DNA from: Neolentinus lepideus HHB14362 ss-1
Lineage: Eukaryota > Basidiomycota > Agaricomycetes > Gloeophyllales > Gloeophyllaceae
NCBI GenBank assembly: GCA_001632425.1
Contig: KV425554.1
Location: forward strand, 356,634-420,633
DNA length: 64,000 nucleotides
Direction: 5' to 3'
Part shown: piece after piece, positions 56,147-64,000 of the stretch
How positions within the stretch are numbered: position 1 is the first letter of the stretch
How the letters are laid out: the number at the start of each line of letters is the position of its first letter
The notes under the pieces: model-generated
Told to the model about the DNA's origin: nothing
What the model saw: the letters and a program-made list of their open reading frames with translations, nothing else
Database searches by the model: none
Position numbers and translations under genes: made by a program

Positions 56147-59100
56147 GATTCTGACTCAACTGTCCGTACATCATCGAGTCTTTGTTCCTGGCGCCTATAC
56201 GGACAACTAGTGCACTCCCAAGCGCTTTACTGCTGGCTTCACCCGAAACATTCGGGGTTGCCTGAGCATGTGTAATTCCGTAGTTTATCACCAGGAATGG
56301 AGGTTGAGGTTTACTCCCACCTAGAATCCTTCAGTGCAGCCCTCTATCAGCCCATTCGCGGTATTGCCGCTGCATAAGTAATACCGACGGCACTTCCGGT
56401 GTCCTAACCCCTGCCGCGTGGGCTTCGGAATAGCTGCAAACAATGCGCGAAGATCTGAGTGTGTTAATAAAAGAATCTAATCAGATCTTGTTATGCGATC
56501 AAGCAGGACCCTTGCATAGTATGATTGGGAAGCTTGCATGGCCATATCCCTATTGGGCGTGCATAAGACTAGAGACAGCCCCGATAAGTGGATGTCTCCG
56601 TCGCGTGACCTCGCAATATGTATGAGGCTCCACTATACTCAGTACAACACCCAGTAAACGCCCGCTTAAAGTTCACCGAAGATATGAATGCAATTAAATG
56701 CCATGAGAGCTGGGTTCTGCATGAGCCGTATCTCCTGCCAGCTATATACAAAGCCTAGGTCTTTAGCCTTGCATACAGAAATCAAAAGTTGATGATTCCT
56801 ATGCGCTCAGGCAGGCGCCTCGTAGCTGCATCTCACCTATAGATAGCTTCAGGTTCTTCGGGACCTAGAGGCTGTTACCTGCGATGAACATGTGTATATC
56901 GGATTCGTCCAAGGGGGAACTTGTGGGAACATGAGCATCGCCGGCAACGTCCATGAGCCGGTGCAAGAAGGGTTGCGGGCGTTTCGGGGGCGCGCTGGCA
57001 TAGGTAACTTCAGACCTTCACCGGTGCCCAGCGCGAGTCAGATGATTGCCTCGTCCCTGAGCGCCGATCGATATTCGCGCCACAAGGGAATAGACCGCGC
57101 TGGAAGCGAATCAAGCTATGGTTGGAAATGTGCGAGCAATTGTGAAGTCGGGCGGCTGGAATATCAAGACGGTGGAAGAGAATAGGTGACCACACAATTC
57201 GCCGGCACAGCCCCCAGTCGCATGACTGTGTTTCGTGGGCTTTCTTCTCAGGCTGCAGGAGAGCAGATCGTTCCCTTATCTGATAAATCCCTCCTCCGTA
57301 CCTTCCTCCGTACATATAGGGTTCTACTGATGCAGGTGGCGGAGTGCAAGAACTAGCTGTGTGCGTGTCCACGTCCTCGATTCCGGGCTTGTCGCAGAAG
57401 CTTGCTTGAGAGCGGATCGAGGAGGGTGCGGGACGTCATGAAAGCCCACGCGTACGTACGAGGCAGGTGAATATTGAATAATGGCCCAAGCTTAATCCAT
57501 CAGGGAGCCCGTATGTGGGAAGCCGGCGCTTTGGGCTGGACTCTGGTCCTTGGATGCACTCTCGCAAGAACATCGTGCCACCGCATATTAGGAATCGATA
57601 CGTACCGTAACCAGGCATCCATAATGAAGGCTGGATGGTCGCCGGACCTATTCCAAAATGCCATGACGCCGACTCTGCAGGCACAGAGAGCGGAACGCGT
57701 ACGGCATTTCCATGACACCTACATACACAGTCACGGAGATTTGGAGGGATCTCTGAGTTCGCAGGTAACTGCCGACAGAAGCTCTCACCTTGCGAGTTCG
57801 CGAGCGCTCCTGGGTGCGCGTGGTAGCGACGAAAGGTGCTTTACCTTGTAGGGCTGGGGGACGCTGCGAGGACGTCCGTAAGTCAAGGAGTGGAACAACG
57901 CTGGCGATCGCGGTGTCTTGGATCCAATGCTTGCGCGTATGAGACTAGTACTAGATAGTGGCTGGCGGTGGCTAATGTCTCGAATGGAGATCTCCGATTT
58001 GCTTCCGGGTCTACTGCACAGCTTTATCCTGCAAAGCGGACACGGACTCATTCGACACCGGCTATCCGACTGCCCCGTATGTCGGTTATCGACTAGACGC
58101 ACAAACCACTATGCGGCGCAGGAAGTCGGCTAGCAAGTATGTACACGCTAACACTTGCACTCCGTAAGTATCACTCTGGGGCAGCCTGCGTAGAAACGAG
58201 GCGACAATAATTTTAGCAATTAGCCAGTAAGTAGGTAATAAGCCTATGTATAGCTCTCTGCGCGAAGTTCACAACAGGACTCCCCCAGAGTCTTCCGTAT
58301 ACGTGATACTGCCGTAGCCTTCGCAGGTTAAGAAGACCGGTCTGCGAAGTAAATTCTCAGCGTCAGCGCAGCGGCAGGGCCGTCGTGGCAATGGCCGCGA
58401 GAATGGAAAATGGAATCTTGCTGCGATGCAGACTGGACAGCGAGCGGTCGCCGGCGCAACCTCGGCATATATACTACCCAGCCCGGACGACCAGCCAGCG
58501 TGTATGTATGTATGTTCGGTCAAGACAGAGTTCCAGGAAGGGCCGCACAGAGGACGTCCTGACTGAATGGCTGGGAAAATAGTTCAGTAGAGTGCCAACG
58601 TAGCAACGCACCCAAGTATACACTTCTAGCACGTCCTCTCGGCCGGTCCAGAAGGCAAGACTGCATACCGAGCGTCACGTCGACGATATTATGAAACGGG
58701 AGTAGTGTTGACCAGATGACCCACGCTGTCGCACATCCGGCATACAGGATATAGACAGCACACTGGTCGTCTCCCCATTCTGGGGCGCGGAGCCACGCTG
58801 CTGGGGTACGGTGACGCAGATTACTCCGGAACCGAGGCGCAACTTTAAAGAAAAAGGCACGAAAGTGCCGACGGGGCCTGTAGATACGAGGAGCGGGCAC
58901 TTGAATGTAGAATGCCGTAGGTTGGATGGGAACAGTGCGCATTGAGAGCTGCCTGGTGCACACGGTTCGCTGCCTGGGAGAATTGTAAGGGGCAGTGACA
59001 GCCGGCATTTTATTTGTGAGCGACACTATATCTTCTCTGGCGCTTTGTGTGTCCAAGTGTCAGGCGTGCAATGGACCCTGCTAGAGATTGCGGTAACCAG

Positions 59101-61523
59101 ATATAGGCCTCGTAAAAGTGCCGCTCTCTAGTATGCTACAGAAAGCAGCGCCCCAAGTTCGTGACCAATCAGATATATATATAAAAGCCTCCCAGCGGAC
59201 GTCGAATCTTCAGGAATCGACGTCCGTTGATCCGCTGGACAACAAATTCCTCGGACTAAAATAACAGTCACCCAAATGTCTCCATCTGCACATTTGCGCA
59301 CCTTAACCCTGTCTTCGTATCCTGCACTGCACAAACTATGAATTGACCCAGCTCGAAATTAGGGATCCAGGGCGGACGACTCTCGTCAGCATTGCGCCAC
59401 AATACCCTCGACACCCAAAATCTCGCACGTCCTGTCCAGCACAAGCCTCCAAACGTCCAAAGTAGGTAATAATGCGATACGCATCCCGAGCGGTACTGCG
59501 CGCCTTACTCACGGTCGAGCCGTCCTCACGTACCCCTAGGAAAAAATCCTACTCCCGCCTAGGGCCACCCTAGATAATTTTTTGTCATCGAGCCGAGGTG
59601 GTGGACGATTGGTAGCCTCATGAACCACCGAGTGCACGTGCCTAGATAGATATGTAGCGCCACACACACGCACCGCGTCAAATTAGAGTTGCGCATCTAA
59701 ATTGGCTGCTTATCGCATACAGAGTGTCCGGGTCACTGTCAAGCTAATAGACTCGAGAATGCAGTACGAGCACAATAGCAGCCATTTCGAGCGGGCTAGG
59801 ACATGACAGCATTGGAATGCAGCCGCGCAGAGAAATACGATAATGGATAATGGCAGTGTCGGAATGCACGGCCAGAATCGCGATAGGCAGCGGATTTGAC
59901 CAGGTGAGCCCGTCGACGCGCGCCCGATAGAAAAGGCGCCACCGCGCGCAAGTCCGACCGGTTGACCCAGTGCGCTTCTCAACCGTTCTTTCAGGAACAG
60001 GAAGCACCGCGGCGCGAAGCTGCAGCGTCCTGGCCCCTGGGAAGTGCCGGCGCGGGGTAGCATGGAATGAATTTTGAAAGGAGACGCGGGCGCAATTGCA
60101 ATTACCGGCAAAGGGGGGGGGAGGAAGAAGGAAGGAGAGAACGTGTATGGCGGTGGTCGTGTTTGGGGGAGCATATGGGCGCGGCGGGTCACGTTCGTTA
60201 TGAAGGTGAGGTCGATAGCAGGTTTACTCGCGACGTCGGGTGGCCAGAGAGATATCGCACTGTCGCTTCGGTTCTGGGGGGACGGTGGGCGGACATTAGA
60301 GGTAATTCGTCAGCTCAGGGCTGCATTGCATTGCTTATTACCATAGATACTTGTAAGGGCAACCCGGAAGAAGAGGCACTCGGCTGCCGGGCACCCCATA
60401 GATAAGTAGAGGGCCAGAATCTCAATACAAGGCGTTGTAGGTCGTGTGTGGACAATATTCGTTGCTAGATACCCTATCTCAAACTAGTACACTTGCAGTG
60501 TTCTACTGAAAGAAGAGCATTCTTCTCTCCACTGCGCATCAAACCCGACGGCACAAGGGGAGAAGACAGGAGAGAGAACCGGCGAAAATGAGCGGGATAT
60601 TGCGGTGGCCTGGGGTGGTTCCACGGGCATTTACACAGCGGGCCGGGAAGGGAAAGGAAGGGTGGAGAAAAGAGAAAAGGTGCATTGGAAGTCGCGCCCT
60701 CCTTCTCACGCATCACAAGACACCGTCACATTTTGAGTTGGGATAGCGTTTGTTTCAGCGAAACGTGTTTACAAGATCTAGTGCGGCGGGTAGGACTATG
60801 GCGGAGTTTTCTGGAATGTATATTCTTCCCGACTCTAGAGCTTGAAGACGATCGCTCACGCAATGGAATGACACGAGAGGGTCCACTTTTTTCTCTTATT
60901 GTACGTATTCGATACGTATTGCGAGCTGCGAGATACGAATTTGCATTATCGTGCTATGCTATGGGTCCCGGAGAGAGAGGTGACGGGTAGGTCGGCGGGG
61001 ACGTTCTGAATGGGAATAATAGGGTATCGGTATGGAAAGGCCGGGCGCTTGGGAAGAATGCAATGCAAGTGGCAGAGTGGCAGAGTGGATGGAGGGTGGA
61101 CAGGACGGTATCCGCGACGAAGGGAAAGTGGCAGATGTTGCAACAGCGGATCGGATGGTAGAGGTAGTGTCGATGGCTGTCCACGTCACGCAGAAATGTA
61201 TTATGATATGAACAGCGACGACAGCGCCTCTGAGAGGAGTGGCCCAGAGAGCGTGCGACTGCCGTATTCGGACGGACGCATGCGGAGGCAATCCAAGCTC
61301 CGATAGGGCCATCCGCTGTTTCGGTTCTGGACCGCACTGCTGGTTCCAGCTAAGCCGTTTTGGGTGAGAAGCACGGACCCCAGATTGCCCCCGGACACTC
61401 TTAGAAGCACAGGCTTACGCGAAGAGCCGGGTTGGAATTGGAAGGACGTTCGAGTTTCGTACAAGTTGAAAAGACCAACAATGCTGGGCGCGACAAGTCG
61501 TTATCCCCCTGCCCTGTCCTGCC
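56147..61523. other. 5.4-kb region without a recognised gene, upstream of the GATA factor
   Basis: Only short, unsupported open frames; the longest (minus, 58520-59056) has no domain I recognise. A TATA-rich stretch, ATATATATATAAAAG, lies near 59171-59185. Purine-rich runs occur at 60108-60140. The right part probably includes the promoter and 5' leader of the GATA gene. Confidence 0.5.
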
Positions 61524-63185
61524 ATGGAGTTCGAGTCCCTCCACAACCAAGTCCACTTTGACTCGCCCTACACCGCCTACTCCGACTCGTCCTCCGCCCC
61601 CCGCACCCCGTCGCCCCGCCACAACATGTCCTCGCCGCCACACTACAAGTCCTCCTTTGACCTGGACCCCCTCCGCAACATCCTCGCAGAACAGCACCAC
61701 ATGGACGACCCAGCCCACCCCGTCTGGCAGAACCAGGGCAGCCCCTTCCACTTCCAGCCCCCGCCACCCTCGCGCGGATCCCTTCTCCAGGAACTCTACG
61801 ACCACGATCTGCCACCGGAGCACTCGCTTCCCGGCACGCCACACTCCGACATCTATGTCAATGCCGAGCAGACCTACGCTCTTCACGGCGACGTGGCCGG
61901 CCTCCACGACGACTTTAACCCCCACATGCACCAGCCCATCCAGCCACAACACGCCTCGCCACACCACAGGCATCCCCATGACGTCGCCATGATCCGCCGC
62001 GCGACCTTTCCCTACGTCCGCCAAGACCACTCGCCCCAGTCCCTCTTCGGCCCCGACGCCTCCCTGGGCCCGTACCAGAGCCGCTCGGACGCCATCTACG
62101 GCGAGCCTCTCCCCATAAACGCCGAGTCCGGCGCCATCCACCGGTACCAGCCCGTCCACCACTCCCCGCACACGCCCTACCACGAGCTCGACGACCCCAT
62201 CAAGCTCGAAGAGTCCCACGTGATCGTGCCGTCCCAGCAGTTCTACCCCGCGCGCCACCCGCACATCCCCCAGCACGCCCACTCGTATCCTTACCCGCCA
62301 CAACTCCCCATCCAGCACACCGACGACGCCGCGTCCAAGGAGACTCAGTACCTCCGGAGACGGTGCAACAACTGCCACACAACCGAGCCCCCCTCATGGC
62401 GCCGGTCCACTCTCAACCCAGGCAAGATCGTCTGCAACAAGTGTGGCCTCTACGAGCGCACGCACTTGAGACCACGACCGCTCCGCTTCGACGAGCTCCG
62501 AGCCGGTGGCAAGGGCCGGAAAGCAAGCGGCGCCATGGGCGTGCAGCGGAAATCGAGCCCCAAGGTCAAGAAGGAGCCCAACGGCACGTCGCCCGTCCCT
62601 GGTGGCACGATCTCCAGGCGCGGCAGCGTGAGCAGCATCGCCAGTTCGGTGCACTCTGGCAGCGGCATGAGCGACTGGGACGATAACGGTCAGCATCCCT
62701 CTGTCACTTCTACAGTACATGAAAATTAAATGGCATTTCTGTACGCAGTTTCTGTCTATTCGAACAGCTCCAACCCGCCCTCATCCTACCCGTCCCCTCA
62801 GACGTTCTCCATCCCCATCCGAGATCCCGCGAGCGCGTCCCCGCCCTCGTCGGCAGCCGGCATACGACTCCCGCCGGCGCCCATGAGCGACCTCCACCCG
62901 CACTCCCCGCACCTGCCCCTGCAAGGCTCGCCCCTGCAGCACACCGCCAGCGCGCACAGCTCCCCGCAACAGCCCCCCGCCGACCTGCGCGTGCCGGCGA
63001 AGAGCCAGACCGTGCCCGCGTACGAGTACGAGCGCGCGGGGGACGCGTTTATGCGGCGCGGGTCGCTGCCGGTGCCGCTCCCCGGGTACGGGCAGGAGAC
63101 GGGGTGGGTGTCTGTGGAGCGGGACGCGGGCGCGCGGGACTCTGGCGCGCACGTGCGGCTGAGCCCCGAGGCTATGGCGGCGTAA
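61524..63185 (+). CDS. GATA-type zinc-finger transcription factor
   Basis: Nuclear DNA-binding protein expected to recognise GATA sites; target genes unknown. Two exons, 61524-62688 and 62749-63185, joined across a 60-nt intron (D-N to V-S-V-Y). About 533 residues. The N-terminal 270 residues are His-, Pro- and Tyr-rich and disordered, like an activation region. The single GATA finger lies near residues 280-310: CNNCHTTEPPSWRR, then STLNPGKIVCNKC, with the basic tail GLYERTHLRPRPLRF. The spacing between Cys pairs is 19 residues, more than the usual 17 or 18. A basic patch (GKGRKASG, SPKVKKEP) follows as a likely nuclear-localisation signal. The C-terminal exon is Pro/Ser-rich, disordered and very GC-rich. 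The start is the first ATG in the open frame, right after a pyrimidine-rich stretch. Confidence 0.88.
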
Positions 63186-64000
63186 TCCCCTCCTCCACTC
63201 CACCCCTGGCGGCCCGGCGTCGTCGTGTCCATACATACTGCAAAACGGATCTCTGTGTATCGCTACTCCCCTGGCTTGGATAACCGCCCCTTGTCTTTGC
63301 CAGTCTTTATTGCGCTTTCTTGTATCTTATTGCCTTGCACCATTCTCTTGGCGACCCCCAAAACCTCGCTTTGCTTATCAATTGTTTATTATCTTTGCAT
63401 TTCGCGGACGTATACCTGTCTTCCCGTTTGCTCAGCTCATCTAGTTTAGCTTTATTTATTGCGACTCCATTGCAGTGCTCGGTGTTCATACACTCCCCTC
63501 GTGTCGGTGGTAAAGATTATATCTATTGCGTGGTCTCCTCTCTCTATCTGCTTTGTACTAGTATCTTATTTGCATCGTCTTTGGCGTAGTACCTGTGTTT
63601 AGAGTAGATGTGGAATAAGTGAAGTAGCGTAAAATGCAATTGAACGTCATCACAAAGCGTATTGGCGAGCGAATTCGAGTGCCTTGAGATGCGGTGGTCG
63701 GGAGTGCCCTCTTTTGGGGAGAGGGGGGATATGCGTCGGCGTACGCGCGTTATCTCCAGCACCCACAGCACCTAGGCAAGCGGGTTTGCTGTGGAGACAG
63801 GCTTCTCTCGCCAGGGGCTGGCTTTCGCGTTTCATGTGCAGGTTCCCACGCGGGCCAGGTGGGAGAGATAACGGTGCCTCTCCGTGATGGTGAGGAAACT
63901 GGATGGTGGGTGGTGGGAGGAGGCTATGGGGGGCGGTGCGCGGCGATTAATTTGATGGGGCCGGGGGGGATCAGTGCTCGATGCGCAAACTGTAAACATA
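63186..64000. other. 3' flank of the GATA gene
   Basis: T-rich 3' untranslated-type sequence up to about 63600, then GC-rich sequence to the window end. No gene is supported. Confidence 0.45.

Noticed and set aside
58520..59056. 178-codon minus-strand open frame
   Set aside because: No recognisable domain, unusual composition and no splice-compatible neighbours.
61401..62378. Long minus-strand open frame (325 codons) opposite the GATA gene
   Set aside because: It is antisense to a confident zinc-finger gene in very GC-rich DNA and reads as a Val/Gly/Arg-rich artefact with no domain.

Overview
The window reads as nuclear DNA of a filamentous basidiomycete, probably an Agaricomycete. Protein genes are cut by many short (about 45-75 nt) GT-AG introns, intergenic gaps are short in the first 24 kb, and every recognisable gene is eukaryotic and fungal in type. 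I saw no bacterial operon, CRISPR array, rRNA or convincing tRNA. The species cannot be named from the sequence alone.

Layout. 1-24.2 kb is a dense housekeeping block: the N-terminal and middle part of the ATR/Mec1/Rad3 checkpoint kinase (runs off the left edge), PAPS reductase, a membrane-anchored HSL-type alpha/beta hydrolase, a hot-dog thioesterase with a mitochondrial-like leader, an aldo/keto reductase, SAGA subunit Spt3, the ubiquitin shuttle/protease Ddi1, an Atg29-like autophagy protein, an IMPACT/Yih1 homologue, succinate-semialdehyde dehydrogenase and a fumarylacetoacetate-hydrolase-family enzyme. After 1.2 kb of empty sequence, about 25.4-38.7 kb is a composite Mutator-like (MULE) element bounded by inverted repeats. 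It carries a MULE transposase (AT-hook, Cys/His finger, D-D-E core, SWIM finger) whose splicing stays open into two tandem Ulp1/C48 protease domains, an unrecognised 339-codon ORF, a broken piece of the ATP-citrate lyase gene that keeps an intron, and an F-box gene with a one-base frameshift. A short interstitial telomere-type repeat lies just outside its right end.

39.8-47.5 kb returns to host genes: a Cdc14-type septation-initiation-network protein, tail-anchored cytochrome b5, and a large FG-repeat nucleoporin with one N-terminal membrane span. 47.5-54.4 kb is nearly gene-free. An ING-family PHD-finger protein follows (54.4-56.1 kb), then another 5.4 kb without a recognisable gene, then a GATA-type transcription factor (61.5-63.2 kb).

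How the genes relate. The flanking genes are unlinked housekeeping functions (checkpoint, sulfate assimilation, chromatin via SAGA and ING, protein turnover, autophagy, nuclear pore, cytokinesis), not a pathway cluster. The element stands out as an insertion combining transposition, SUMO-type proteolysis and captured host genes. Exon boundaries were placed by eye from GT/AG sites and reading-frame continuity; they need RNA evidence.
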